Shown here in pieces: positions 46,403-55,502 of a stretch of 64,000 bases of DNA. The notes beneath the pieces are model-generated. The model had not been told where the DNA came from. It made no database searches and worked only from the letters and a program-made list of their open reading frames with translations. The first letter of the stretch is position 1, and the number at the start of each line of letters is the position of its first letter. The position numbers and the translations under genes were made by a program. This DNA comes from Longitalea arenae. GTDB lineage: Bacteria; Bacteroidota; Bacteroidia; Chitinophagales; Chitinophagaceae. The stretch covers positions 372,001 to 436,000 of the forward strand of contig NZ_JAFFJX010000003.1 of NCBI RefSeq assembly GCF_016924755.1, given 5' to 3'.

Positions 46403-47797
46403 CTAGCTGTTTAACAGCACCCCGGTATAAGACTTCAATTCAATAAGATCATGGGAAGGGTTATTCTTGTTCCAGGCAGTATGCACCGACAGAGCGGCGC
46501 CCATCGCCGATGCCTGCGCCATAGAAGCGGCATATACTTCATGTTTCGGAAATGCATTCGCCAGTAAGTTCATGTATATCGGATTGCGGCTGAACCCGCC
46601 ATCGACAAAGATCTTTTTAACCGGACTGTTATGCAATACGAGGTTCAACGAGGCCACCTGCTGGGTCATGAGGTCAGCCATGAACTGGTGGTATGCGACT
46701 TCATAGGAAGCAAAACTGTTGAGGTCACGGCTACCAAAAACCGATTCCTGCACCATGGCCGATCTGCCGGCTTTATTATCTGCCGCTGCATCAGCAGCCT
46801 GCGCCAGACCCGGTAAGAGATCTGCGTTAAATGCCACCTGTTTATAACGATCCAGTGCTACATTAAAATGAGCCGCCAAGCGTTTGGTTTGTTGTTCATG
46901 TTCGTAACCGGCAAACAGGCGGGAGGCCTTTACAGGCTTGCCCCGGTATTCCATATAACAGAGGCAGTCCTGTTGCAATTCCTCATACGTGAGCCTGGTT
47001 TGATTGAACGGGTTCAAACTGATACACCAGGTGCCGGTTGATATCAATACAAATGGTTCGGTAAAGTGAAACAGGTAAGGGATAAGGGCAGCAGAGCTGT
47101 CGTGTAATCCTACCCCGGTCAGCAGGGCCTGTCCCTCCCATTGCGAAGGCATCAGCTGGTCCGATGGAAAAATGGCCGCCAGCTTCTCATTGATGGCTTC
47201 GCGGTAGATCCATTCGTGGTAATGGTTCTGCGGAAAATTCCATAAGCCGGTATGGCAGCCAATGCTGGTAATATCGCTATATGCACGGCCGGTGACCGCA
47301 TAGCTCATGTACTGCGGTAAATGAAGGGAGTAATGAATGCGATCGAAGAGCTCGGGTTTCTGGTATTTCAGGCGGTATAATTGCAAACCTGAGTTCAGGT
47401 TGCCCAACACCGGCGAAGCCGTATGTATAGAGAAAGCGATCTCTCCGCCATATTTTTTGTAAAATTCTTCCTGCAGCCTGGCCGGATACGGTTTCAGGTA
47501 ATTGTACAAGGGAGCAGCCGGCGTTCCTTCTTTATCGATATGAACAAAACTGGCGCCATAGGTGCTGAAGTTCAGGGCCCGCACCTGGAAGCGCTTATCC
47601 GCAAACACTTCCCTTAAACACAAATGCACCCAGTTGGTAAGGGCAAAAAGGTCTTCGCAGGTATCCCCATCTTCATCTTTTACTTCCTCGAACTGCTCGC
47701 TTTTCTCAAGCACTATATTGTACTGCTCATCAAAAAGGAATAACTTTTTATTGGTCTTGCCAATATCAAAAATCGCTATGACGGGAGTTCTACTCAT
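46403..47797 (-). CDS. FGGY-family sugar kinase, probable L-rhamnulokinase
   Basis: Actin-fold sugar kinase of 464 residues. Phosphate-1 motif VIAIFDIGKTNKKLFLFD, then FSTYGASFVHID, LISTGTWCISLNPFN (adenosine/phosphate-2 region), GLHDSSAALIPYL and the C-terminal VDGGFSRNPIYMNLLAN. It belongs to the FGGY family; placement behind rhaI makes L-rhamnulose the likely substrate, giving L-rhamnulose-1-phosphate for the aldolase. The ATG at 47797 is used; an in-frame GTG at 47818 would add 7 residues. It is the last gene of the rhamnose operon. Confidence 0.82.
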   Translation of the reverse strand: MSRTPVIAIFDIGKTNKKLFLFDEQYNIVLEKSEQFEEVKDEDGDTCEDLFALTNWVHLCLREVFADKRFQVRALNFSTYGASFVHIDKEGTPAAPLYNYLKPYPARLQEEFYKKYGGEIAFSIHTASPVLGNLNSGLQLYRLKYQKPELFDRIHYSLHLPQYMSYAVTGRAYSDITSIGCHTGLWNFPQNHYHEWIYREAINEKLAAIFPSDQLMPSQWEGQALLTGVGLHDSSAALIPYLFHFTEPFVLISTGTWCISLNPFNQTRLTYEELQQDCLCYMEYRGKPVKASRLFAGYEHEQQTKRLAAHFNVALDRYKQVAFNADLLPGLAQAADAAADNKAGRSAMVQESVFGSRDLNSFASYEVAYHQFMADLMTQQVASLNLVLHNSPVKKIFVDGGFSRNPIYMNLLANAFPKHEVYAASMAQASAMGAALSVHTAWNKNNPSHDLIELKSYTGVLLNS

Positions 47798-47843
47798 TAG
47801 GAAGCTATTATCACTCACTTTTACATTCGAAAGCCTGTTGAGC

Positions 47844-47939
47844 TGTTACCGGGTACCGGTTACCAGTTACCGGGGAGCCCGTTAAGCTAGAAGTTGCCAG
47901 TCAACAGGCCCCGGAAACCGGGAACTGGTAACCGGCAAC
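47844..47939. repeat. GGTAACC-family inverted repeat in the rhaI-kinase gap
   Basis: Words CTGTTACCGGGTACCGG / TTACCAGTTACCGG on the left (47844-47876) face CCGGAAACCGGGAACTGG / TAACCGGCAAC on the right (47910-47939). A long imperfect hairpin can form inside the operon. Same family as 3043-3131 and 16019-16067. Confidence 0.75.
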
Positions 47940-47964
47940 ATTTATTTTTAACAAGAAGCTACAT

Positions 47965-49239
47965 TTATAAACCAGTAGCTACTGTTTTCTGACCTCTTTC
48001 TTTAATAAGATGCTCTCTTACTTTCAATTGACGATACATTTGCAACGGTTGCAAAGCACCACCGGCCCGCATGCGGGCTTCCGCTACCAGGGCTCTTACA
48101 TCCGTACGGTAAGCCTGTTGCAGAATTTCCTGCGCTTTGGCCACATCACTCACTTCCTGGGCAGCCTGCAATGCTTTGGTATCAACCAGCAAGGCTTGCG
48201 CATACGCTATCTTGATAGCTTCTACCGATTGCAGCAGGTCTTCCAGCGGATCTTTTACATTGTGTGATGCATCGATCATCCAGCCCAGGTCGGTAGCATG
48301 TTGCATGCCGCGGGCATCCATACCTTCCACCAGTTCATTGAAGATCAGGAAGAGCTGGTATGGGTTGATGCTGCCGACCGTAAGATCATCATCGCCGTAT
48401 TTGGAGTCGTTAAAGTGAAAACCACCGAGTTTGCCTTCGCTCAGCAAGAGGGCTACGATCTGTTCGATATTGGCATTCGGCAAATGGTGGCCAAGATCAA
48501 CCAGCGTATACGCTTTAGGTCCCAGTTTACTGGCATACAGCAACGATTGCCCCCAATCGCCAACAGTCATTGAGTAGAAGTTCGGTTCGAAAGCTTTGTA
48601 CTCAACAAACATCTTCCAGTGCTCGGGCAGTGCAGCATAGATCTCCTGCAGGCTTTCCAGGGTGCGTTGAAATGCCTTACGGAAATTCAACTGACCGGGA
48701 AAGCAGCTACCATCCGATAACCAAACGGTGATAGAGTCTGAACCCAGTTCTACGCCTTGTTTTATCACTTCAATATTATGCTCGATCGCCTGCTTGCGGG
48801 TTGCTTTATCAACATGCTGCAGGGAACCGAATTTGTAACTTAGCTTTTGATCCGGCTGATCCTGGAAGGTGTTGGAGTTTACAGCATCGAAACGCAGACC
48901 ATGTTGGGCAGCCAGTGCTTTAATGGCTTTCGCATCTTTCGGAATATCCCAGGGAATGTGCAGGGAAATAGCGCCGCCGCTTTTGTTAAGGCTGTGTAAC
49001 AATCCTACATCTTCGATCTTCTCTTCGAGGGTGCGGGGTTCGCCACCACCTGAAAAACGGCCGAAACGGGTCCCGCCGGTGCCTAAAGCCCAGCTGGGAA
49101 TGGCGATCTGGAAATCAACCAGCTTCTTTAGAATTTCATCTAAACCGGTAACCCCTTCTGCAGCAAAATCGAACCGGCGTTTATGTTCTTTCAGGAGACT
49201 ATTATTGTGCTCGTCTATTTTATACTTATCTATTTGCAT
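47965..49239 (-). CDS. rhaI: L-rhamnose isomerase (RhaI type)
   Basis: Xylose-isomerase-like TIM barrel of 424 residues, the Pseudomonas stutzeri RhaI type rather than E. coli RhaA. It interconverts L-rhamnose and L-rhamnulose with a divalent metal. Blocks: QIAIPSWALGTGGTRFGRF, ISLHIPWD, FDAVNSNTFQDQ, VEYKAFEPNFYSMTVGDWG (metal Glu), LVDLGHHLPNANIEQI (Asp/His) and GGFHFNDSKYGDDDLTVG. The ATG at 49239 is chosen; a TTG at 49290 overlaps the -7 element at 49288-49295 and cannot be used by that transcript. Followed by the kinase gene. Confidence 0.93.
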   Translation of the reverse strand: MQIDKYKIDEHNNSLLKEHKRRFDFAAEGVTGLDEILKKLVDFQIAIPSWALGTGGTRFGRFSGGGEPRTLEEKIEDVGLLHSLNKSGGAISLHIPWDIPKDAKAIKALAAQHGLRFDAVNSNTFQDQPDQKLSYKFGSLQHVDKATRKQAIEHNIEVIKQGVELGSDSITVWLSDGSCFPGQLNFRKAFQRTLESLQEIYAALPEHWKMFVEYKAFEPNFYSMTVGDWGQSLLYASKLGPKAYTLVDLGHHLPNANIEQIVALLLSEGKLGGFHFNDSKYGDDDLTVGSINPYQLFLIFNELVEGMDARGMQHATDLGWMIDASHNVKDPLEDLLQSVEAIKIAYAQALLVDTKALQAAQEVSDVAKAQEILQQAYRTDVRALVAEARMRAGGALQPLQMYRQLKVREHLIKERGQKTVATGL

Positions 49240-49287
49240 ACAATCGTATTTAGGAATGATTGTTTGTAACGTGATTCTTATGTACAC

Positions 49288-49295
49288 CAAAGATA
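49288..49295 (-). promoter_or_regulatory. -7 promoter element for rhaI
   Basis: Minus-strand TATCTTTG, an exact TAnnTTTG, gives a transcript start near 49281 and a leader of about 42 bases to the rhaI ATG. It suggests an internal promoter for rhaI and the kinase inside the longer rha gene run. Confidence 0.5.
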
Positions 49296-49415
49296 GCTAC
49301 GCTGGTTATTGGTGATTTTGATATTTGCAGATTTCAAGCTCTCTTTTGAGTTAGCGCTCGCAATAATCTCAACATCCCGAAATCGCAAAATTCCAAAATC
49401 CTTCTTCCACCACGC

Positions 49416-49730
49416 TTAAGGCAAATAAAAAACTTCCTTTAGCGGAATAGAAACCGGGGAGTTATCAGCATTACTCTCCATGATATCTTTCATAAATGCC
49501 CACCATTTCTGCATAACCGGGTGTGCAGGTAAATTGTCCAGCGCAGCCGGGTCGTTTACCTGTAAAACGCCGAAGAGGCTATTAGTGGTTTCATCCAAAA
49601 AGATCGAATATTCACTGATGCCGGTTGCATGCAATAACTCCTTTAGTTCGGGCCATAAAGCGTCATGCCGTTTTTTGTATTCGGCTTCATAACCCGGAAA
49701 TAGTTTCATTTTGAATGCAACTCTTGGCAT
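49416..49730 (-). CDS. rhaM: L-rhamnose mutarotase
   Basis: Small ferredoxin-fold protein of 104 residues that speeds exchange between alpha and beta anomers of L-rhamnose. Signatures: FKMKLFPGYEAEYKKRHDAL (catalytic His), WPEL, GISEYSIFLDETTNSLFG and HPVMQKWWAFMKDIM, with the conserved Trp pair. It has the family's usual length and lies between the aldolase/dehydrogenase and isomerase genes. Confidence 0.94.
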   Translation of the reverse strand: MPRVAFKMKLFPGYEAEYKKRHDALWPELKELLHATGISEYSIFLDETTNSLFGVLQVNDPAALDNLPAHPVMQKWWAFMKDIMESNADNSPVSIPLKEVFYLP

Positions 49731-49874
49731 AGCAATGTTTGTTTATAGTTTATGGTTTAAAGTTTATAGTTACTAAAGTGCAGCTTCACAACTGATCGCT
49801 TAATGACTGATTTATCGGCCATTCCAAAGCGCGAAGCAACAACAAACTACAAACCACAAACCGCAAACGGTTAA

Positions 49875-51998
49875 TTATCGTACAAAGGCCGTAGCTACAC
49901 CACCGTCTACATTGATCACGTTACCGGTTGATTTGTTGAGCAAACCACCAGTTACCGCGAAGCAGGCATTGGCAATGTCTTCAGGCAAAATGATCTCGTT
50001 CAGCAGGGTGCGTTTGGCATAATAAGCAGGTAACTCTTCTACTTTGATACCATAGGCTTTGGCGCGTCCTTCCGCCCATGCACCTTCCCAGATCTTACTG
50101 TCAGAAATAACCGCATCTGGATTCACCACGTTCACACGGATATGATCTTTTCCTAATTCAGCCGCATTCAAACGGCTCAGGTGTAACTGGGCTGCTTTGG
50201 CAGAACCGTAACCGGCATTGTTCGGACCGCTCATCAGGGCATTCTTGCTCACGATGTTGATCACATCGCCGCCGATCGCCTGCTTGCGCATCACTTCAAC
50301 ACCAGCCTGGGTTACAAAGAACTGACCTTTCACCAGTACATCGTACAGGATATCCCAGTCTTTCTCGGTATGCTCTTCAATGGGTTTTGAAATGGATAAA
50401 CCAGCGCAGTTTACTACGATGTCCAACCCACCGAAGGCCAGGGCCGCTGCATCGCAGGCGCCTTTAATATCGCTGGCTTTGGTAACATCAAGAACAACAG
50501 CGGCAAATACGTCTTTGCCGTATGATTTGCTGAAGTCTTCTTTTGCTCCTTCGAGGCGTTGGGCGTCATTGTCGTTAATGATCACACAAGCCCCCTCGTC
50601 GGCAAATTTCTTGGCTATAGCTTTCCCTATTCCACCGGCACTACCGGTTACCAGGGCAATGCGGCCCGATAAAGCTTTGGGCTTGGGCATGCGTTGCAGC
50701 TTGGCTTCTTCCAGTAACCAGTATTCGATATTAAAAGCCTCCTGGCGGGGCAGTGATGTATATTCAGAAATGGCTTCTGCACCACGCATTACGTTAATGG
50801 CGTTGATGTAGAACTCGGCGGCTACGCGGGCTGTTTGTTTGTCTTTCGAGAAAGTGAACATACCTACGCCGGGGTACAGGATCACCACCGGGTTGGGATC
50901 GCGCATAGCCGGGCTGTTAGGATGTTTGCAGGTATTATAATAGTCTGCATACATAGCGCGGTAGGCTTCGAATTGCGGCGTCAGTTTCTCTTTGATCCTG
51001 CTTACATCGCTCAGGTCTTCGTTCGGCGCTAAGTTCAACACCAGCGGACTGATCTTCGTACGTAAGAAGTGGTCGGGACAGCTGGTACCCATAGGCCCCA
51101 GTTTCTCGAGGTCTTTTGAGTTGATGAAGTTCAACACTCTTTCATCATCGGTGAAATGACCAACCATTTTCTGGTAGCTCGAGCAGAAGCCGCGTAATAC
51201 AGGGGCCAGGGCGGCAGCTTGTGATGTACGTTGTGCCGCAGGCAGTGACGCAACTTTAGCACCACCAAAAACAGCTTTCTGCTTACTTACTTTTTCTTCG
51301 ATGTATTCTGCGCAACGCTCGATCACTTCCAGGGTGTTGATATAGCTTTCATACGCTGTATCGCCCCAGGTGAACAAACCATGTGAGCCCAGCATGATGC
51401 CACGGATGCCCGGGTTCTCTTCCAGGCATTTCGCCAGTTTCAACCCAAGATCGAAACCAGGGCGTTGCCATTCAACCCAGCCTATTGTTCCATTGAATAA
51501 TTCCTGTGTTATTTTTTTACCATCCTTGGCTGCAGCTATGGCAATAGCAGCATCAGGATGCAGGTGATCGATGTGTTTGAAAGGAAGGAAACCATGCAGC
51601 GGTGTATCGATGGAAGGCGCTTTTGAAGCGAGGTCAAAAATGCAATGGTTGAACAGTTCTACCATTTCATCTTCGTGTTCGATACCCCGGTAAACGTTTT
51701 TCAGGCTGCGTAAACGTTCAACATATAAGGCAGCAAGACCGCTTTTCTTCATGGTGCCCAGGTCGCCGCCCGAGCCTTTGATCCACATCACTTCGGTTTC
51801 TTTGCCGGTTAAGGGATCTTTTGCAATGGCTTTACAGGAAGTATTGCCACCACCGTAGTTGGTGAGACGCAGATCGGCGCCCAGCAAATTACTCCGGTAA
51901 ATTAACAATGCTACTTCATCGCCTTGCAGGGCAGCCGCTTTGGCATCATCCCACAAATAGCTTACATGTTTGAACTTTACTGCACTTGTTGCTGACAT
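49875..51998 (-). CDS. Bifunctional rhamnulose-1-phosphate aldolase / L-lactaldehyde dehydrogenase
   Basis: Two-domain enzyme of 707 residues (RhaEW/YuxG type). Residues 1 to about 420 form a class II aldolase domain (TNYGGGNTSCKA, VMWIKGSGGDLGTM, GSHGLFTWGDTAYE, zinc His in FKHIDHLHPDAA), which splits L-rhamnulose-1-phosphate to dihydroxyacetone phosphate and L-lactaldehyde. Residues from about 445 form a short-chain dehydrogenase (ALVTGSAGGIGKAIA nucleotide site, NAGYGSAKAAQLH catalytic Tyr-Lys), which oxidises lactaldehyde to lactate. The fusion channels the toxic aldehyde. It follows rhaT and precedes rhaM. Confidence 0.93.
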   Translation of the reverse strand: MSATSAVKFKHVSYLWDDAKAAALQGDEVALLIYRSNLLGADLRLTNYGGGNTSCKAIAKDPLTGKETEVMWIKGSGGDLGTMKKSGLAALYVERLRSLKNVYRGIEHEDEMVELFNHCIFDLASKAPSIDTPLHGFLPFKHIDHLHPDAAIAIAAAKDGKKITQELFNGTIGWVEWQRPGFDLGLKLAKCLEENPGIRGIMLGSHGLFTWGDTAYESYINTLEVIERCAEYIEEKVSKQKAVFGGAKVASLPAAQRTSQAAALAPVLRGFCSSYQKMVGHFTDDERVLNFINSKDLEKLGPMGTSCPDHFLRTKISPLVLNLAPNEDLSDVSRIKEKLTPQFEAYRAMYADYYNTCKHPNSPAMRDPNPVVILYPGVGMFTFSKDKQTARVAAEFYINAINVMRGAEAISEYTSLPRQEAFNIEYWLLEEAKLQRMPKPKALSGRIALVTGSAGGIGKAIAKKFADEGACVIINDNDAQRLEGAKEDFSKSYGKDVFAAVVLDVTKASDIKGACDAAALAFGGLDIVVNCAGLSISKPIEEHTEKDWDILYDVLVKGQFFVTQAGVEVMRKQAIGGDVINIVSKNALMSGPNNAGYGSAKAAQLHLSRLNAAELGKDHIRVNVVNPDAVISDSKIWEGAWAEGRAKAYGIKVEELPAYYAKRTLLNEIILPEDIANACFAVTGGLLNKSTGNVINVDGGVATAFVR

Positions 51999-52088
51999 AG
52001 TCTGATCTTTAATTGTTTCTTTTTATATATTCTTTAAAAGCCGGCTAAGGCTGGCTTAGTTGCTCTGTATTGGCTGCAGCAGCTCAGC

Positions 52089-53180
52089 TTAAGGACGCAA
52101 CGAATTACCATATCCCACTACCAACACAGACACGATGATCGTAATGATGCCTATAATAACCGTTGACTTCGTTTTCCTGCTAACGCCTGCCCATTCCTTC
52201 AAGATCAATCCCCACGCGTTGGCCGTTAAAATGATAAAGGCCATATGCAGGATCCAGCTGCTGGGGCCGTTGCCCAGTTTGCTTTCGCCCATGCCATAGA
52301 AGAAGAATTGCAGGAACCAGGTGGTACCCGCCAGGGCAGCAAAAATGTAATTGCTCAGCAGCGGCGTTTTTTTATTGGTATAATCGCCGAACGTTCTGTT
52401 GCGGGCATTCAGGATCATACACCAGATGAAATTGGTGGTCAAGCCACCCCATAATACTACTACATAGGTCACATTATTCTGGTAAAGGAATTCGCCCTGA
52501 CCGGGATTGGCCGCCTTCCATAAGTTATTGGCCACATCCGCCATCGGTTTACCGGCTTCCAATCCAAAGTTGAAACAGGCGCTCAATACCCCCGAGATGA
52601 TCGACACCGCCAGACCAAGACCAAAGCGGTACTCGGTTTTTACCACTGCGCCATGCGGATCGGTTCCGCCTTTCATCAACTCCTTTTCTTTACGGGTGCC
52701 TGCCTTTCCGCAAATCACGATCCCAAGTATGCAAATGGCCAGCCCCAGTAAAACAGTAAGCCCCCAGGGGGTGCTTATCAGGGTGCTGAAAGTATCTTTT
52801 TTCTCCTGCGGAAAAAGATCATAATAAATGGAAGGGATAAGGGAGCCGAAGACCATGCAAAGGCCCAGGATGATGCTGCTGCCCAGTGAAACGCCCAGGT
52901 ACCGTACACCCAGGCCATAAGTCAGCCCGCCAATACCCCACAGGATACCAAATAAGAACGTATAGCCTATTACGCCACCACCAGCCTGACTGATGATTTC
53001 TGAAAAGTTGGGAATGGTAAGCCAGGCGGCTAACGGTGGTACAATCAACCAGGAAAACAAACCGCCCACGATCCAGTAACTTTCCCAGGCCCAACCTTTG
53101 ACTTTTTTGTACGGTATATAAAAACTTCCGGAAGCGAATCCTCCTAAAAAATGAAATATAACTCCAAGAATAGCATTCAT
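52089..53180 (-). CDS. rhaT: L-rhamnose:H+ symporter
   Basis: Full-length RhaT homologue of 363 residues with about ten membrane segments. N-terminal FHFLGGFASGSFYIPYKKVK then GWAWESYW, GILWGIGGLTYGLGVRYLGV, LGSSIILGLCMVFGSL, and the C-terminal GTTWFLQFFFYGMGESKLG with SSWILHMAFIILTANAWGL match E. coli RhaT regions. The start is the ATG at 53180; the TTG at 53189 is rejected. It is the first gene of the minus-strand rhamnose operon and divergent from the GntR-type regulator. Confidence 0.93.
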   Translation of the reverse strand: MNAILGVIFHFLGGFASGSFYIPYKKVKGWAWESYWIVGGLFSWLIVPPLAAWLTIPNFSEIISQAGGGVIGYTFLFGILWGIGGLTYGLGVRYLGVSLGSSIILGLCMVFGSLIPSIYYDLFPQEKKDTFSTLISTPWGLTVLLGLAICILGIVICGKAGTRKEKELMKGGTDPHGAVVKTEYRFGLGLAVSIISGVLSACFNFGLEAGKPMADVANNLWKAANPGQGEFLYQNNVTYVVVLWGGLTTNFIWCMILNARNRTFGDYTNKKTPLLSNYIFAALAGTTWFLQFFFYGMGESKLGNGPSSWILHMAFIILTANAWGLILKEWAGVSRKTKSTVIIGIITIIVSVLVVGYGNSLRP

Positions 53181-53252
53181 TTGTAGCAATTTTCTATATG
53201 GCCAGCCTATGCCGGATTAAAAAGGTGAAAGTAGAAGTTACCGATTATTAGC

Positions 53253-53272
53253 CCATCATGGTCCATCATGGT
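53253..53272. promoter_or_regulatory. Tandem CCATCATGGT sites, candidate operator of the rha operon
   Basis: Two exact 10-bp copies (53253-53262, 53263-53272), each with a CCAT-C-ATGG dyad, lie 73-92 bases before rhaT and upstream of the divergent regulator promoter. One copy per helical turn suits cooperative repressor binding. Confidence 0.5.
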
Positions 53273-53311
53273 CTTTTTTTACAAAACCCGCTTAATATTT
53301 AATGCTTTAAC

Positions 53312-53319
53312 TAATTTTG
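53312..53319 (+). promoter_or_regulatory. -7 promoter element of the GntR-type regulator gene
   Basis: TAATTTTG, an exact TAnnTTTG. It overlaps the in-frame TTG at 53317 and lies just ahead of the ATG at 53320, supporting the downstream ATG at 53356 as the start. Confidence 0.5.
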
Positions 53320-53355
53320 ATGGGTTTGAGCCATTGTATAACCGGAGCGCCTAAC

Positions 53356-54387
53356 ATGAAAAAAGATTCCATATTTCAGCATTTATTTATCGATTATTAT
53401 TCTGCTACTCCCAAGTATCTGCAGCTTGCCAATTCCATTATTAAAGCCATCGGTGAGGGGAAAATCCAGAAAGATGAACTGCTGCCTTCCATTAACGAAC
53501 TTAGTTTTGAATTTGAAATATCCCGCGATACGGCTGAAAAAGGATACAAGCACCTTAAAAAGATCGGCATTCTGGGTTCAGTGCCGGGCAAAGGATATTT
53601 TGTAAAGAACACGGAGGTTGGGCAGCACCTGAAGATATTCCTGTTGTTCAATAAACTGAGCCCGCATAAGAAAATAATTTACGATGCTTTTGTAGCCTCC
53701 CTCGGCGAAATGGCATCTATCGATTTCTATATATACAATAATGACTTCGCTTTTTTCAAAAGACTTATCCATAATAAAAAGAACGATTACAGCCACTATG
53801 TGATCATTCCCCACTTTCTTGACGGGGGTGAGAACGCCGTAGAGGTCATAAATACCCTGCCAAAAGAAAAATTGATCCTGATGGATAAACTGGTACCCGG
53901 TGTGGAAGGTAAATACGGCGCCGTATATGAGAATTTTGAAAAAGATATTTATGACGCGCTGGAACAATCGCTTGAACCATTGAGCAAATACCATACGATA
54001 AAGATCATTTTTCCGGAATACACCTATCACCCGGTTGAAATATTGAAAGGCTTTTACCGCTTCTGCCAGCAATATGCGTTTAACTATAAGGTGGTGCACG
54101 ATATCGCCAATGAACCCATCAAGGAAGGAGAAGTATTTATAAACCTGATGGAGAACGACCTCGTGATACTGATAGAAAAGATCCTGGCCACCCGGTTAAA
54201 AGTGGGCAAACACGTGGGCGTTATTTCCTATAATGAAACACCCCTGAAAAAGATCATCCTGAATGGCATAACCACCATATCAACCGATTTTCAGATGATG
54301 GGGGAAAAAACTGCCCAACTTATACTGGAACAATCAACCGAACACATTGAAATCCCCTTCTACCTCACCCAACGATCATCACTATAA
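53356..54387 (+). CDS. GntR-family regulator with periplasmic-binding-like sensor domain
   Basis: Transcription regulator of 343 residues. Winged helix of the GntR type at about 10-75 (YLQLANSIIKAIGEGKIQKD, LLPSINELSFEFEISRDTAE, KGYFVKN), then a LacI/RbsB-like sugar-binding domain to the end (FLLFNKLSPHKKIIYDAF, HYVIIPHF, VGVISYNETPLKKIILNGI). The sensor type and its divergence from rhaT suggest it senses L-rhamnose or a rhamnose intermediate and controls the rha operon through sites in the shared spacer. The start is chosen downstream of the -7 element. Confidence 0.88.
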   Translation: MKKDSIFQHLFIDYYSATPKYLQLANSIIKAIGEGKIQKDELLPSINELSFEFEISRDTAEKGYKHLKKIGILGSVPGKGYFVKNTEVGQHLKIFLLFNKLSPHKKIIYDAFVASLGEMASIDFYIYNNDFAFFKRLIHNKKNDYSHYVIIPHFLDGGENAVEVINTLPKEKLILMDKLVPGVEGKYGAVYENFEKDIYDALEQSLEPLSKYHTIKIIFPEYTYHPVEILKGFYRFCQQYAFNYKVVHDIANEPIKEGEVFINLMENDLVILIEKILATRLKVGKHVGVISYNETPLKKIILNGITTISTDFQMMGEKTAQLILEQSTEHIEIPFYLTQRSSL

Positions 54388-54480
54388 CGAACATACTAAC
54401 GATAACGATTAAAGAAATTGCTTTTAATCAAAAAATGTCTGGAAGCGGGAATAGGTGTTCAAAAACGGAAAAAAGTTAGT

Positions 54481-54488
54481 TAGCTTTG
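54481..54488 (+). promoter_or_regulatory. -7 promoter element of the toxin-antitoxin operon
   Basis: TAGCTTTG, an exact TAnnTTTG, 20 bases before the antitoxin ATG at 54508. The upstream in-frame GTG at 54490 is too close to this element to be the start. Confidence 0.45.
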
Positions 54489-54507
54489 AGTGAAAACCAT
54501 TAACCTT

Positions 54508-55044
54508 ATGGCTGGAAATAAAAAACACCACGCTAATACCAATCACTTTACAGGCAATGGGGTCACTCACGCTTATGCAAATGATCATACGCAAACGGTT
54601 ACCCTTTCAGCTCCTGCCCCGGCTATTGCACCTCGTTTACATACGGAAAGCACCGGGCCTTTCAATTTCGAAGCACTTACTTCCCAGTACAAGATCGGCA
54701 TCATCAGAAATGGCATTACCAAAAAGCAACTGGAAGCTATTAAATCTGAAACAGATCTGGATTACCACACTTTAAGTACTTTGCTTTCTGTTTCGCGTAC
54801 TACACTGATCAAAAAGAAAGGCGATGACAGGTTCGATCAGCCTACCAGCGAACGCATAATGCTTTTAGCTGAACTGCTCAGTTATGGTCGCGACGTACTC
54901 GAAAGCAAAGAGCGCTTTAACGCCTGGATTAAAATGCCCAGTTTAACGTTGGGTGGTAAAGCTCCCCTCGAACTACTCGACACACTGTATGGCATTGAAG
55001 AAGTAAAAAAAGAATTGGGCCGTATAGAATACGGCGTATACTAA
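54508..55044 (+). CDS. Xre/MbcA/ParS-type antitoxin (DUF2384)
   Basis: Antitoxin of 178 residues. A poorly conserved N-terminus (about 1-60) precedes a helical Xre-like domain (GIIRNGITKKQLEAIKS, DLDYHTLSTLLSVSRTTLIK) and the C-terminal MbcA/ParS toxin-binding domain (YGRDVLESKERFNAWIKMPS, LGGKAPLELLDTLYGIEEV), the diagnostic NxWxxxPxxxLGGxxPxxLL pattern. Partner of the RES-domain gene 17 bases downstream. It is expected to neutralise the toxin and repress its own operon. Confidence 0.88.
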   Translation: MAGNKKHHANTNHFTGNGVTHAYANDHTQTVTLSAPAPAIAPRLHTESTGPFNFEALTSQYKIGIIRNGITKKQLEAIKSETDLDYHTLSTLLSVSRTTLIKKKGDDRFDQPTSERIMLLAELLSYGRDVLESKERFNAWIKMPSLTLGGKAPLELLDTLYGIEEVKKELGRIEYGVY

Positions 55045-55061
55045 CCTAACGGCATCACCAT

Positions 55062-55502
55062 ATGTTGCTTTACCGGATCGGAAAAACTAAATATGCCCAT
55101 GACCTAACGGGTATGGGAGCCAAAGTCAATGGCGGAAGATGGAATCATGAAGGTATTCCCTGTATTTATCTGGCAGAAAGCAGGGCGCTTTCGCTACTCG
55201 AATATGCAGCCCATACCGGCATCGATAAAATCCCTCCTACCCTTTCCTTTACCACCCTGGAAGTGCCCGATCATTCCATACAACAGCTCTCGCCCGATGA
55301 TCTACCACCCAACTGGCTGCAGCGACCACATAGTTTAGAAAGCCGGGACATGGGTTCTGGGTTATTAACAAAGAACGATACCCTTTTATTGAAGATCCCT
55401 TCAGTGATCATAAAGCAGGAGTATAATTTTGTATTGAACGTTTTACATCCACTGATCAGTGAAGTAAAGATCGCTGAGGTGGAAGGATATAAGGGTCAGT
55501 AA
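55062..55502 (+). CDS. RES-domain toxin
   Basis: RES-domain protein of 146 residues, the usual toxin length. The conserved set is visible: Arg26 in NGGRWNHEG, Tyr36 and Glu47 in CIYLAESRALSLLEYAAH, and a Ser in LLKIPSVIIKQEYNFVLN. RES toxins such as MbcT and ParT consume NAD+ by phosphorolysis or modify a target with ADP-ribose. It follows a DUF2384 antitoxin, the standard gene order of these pairs. Confidence 0.9.
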   Translation: MLLYRIGKTKYAHDLTGMGAKVNGGRWNHEGIPCIYLAESRALSLLEYAAHTGIDKIPPTLSFTTLEVPDHSIQQLSPDDLPPNWLQRPHSLESRDMGSGLLTKNDTLLLKIPSVIIKQEYNFVLNVLHPLISEVKIAEVEGYKGQ

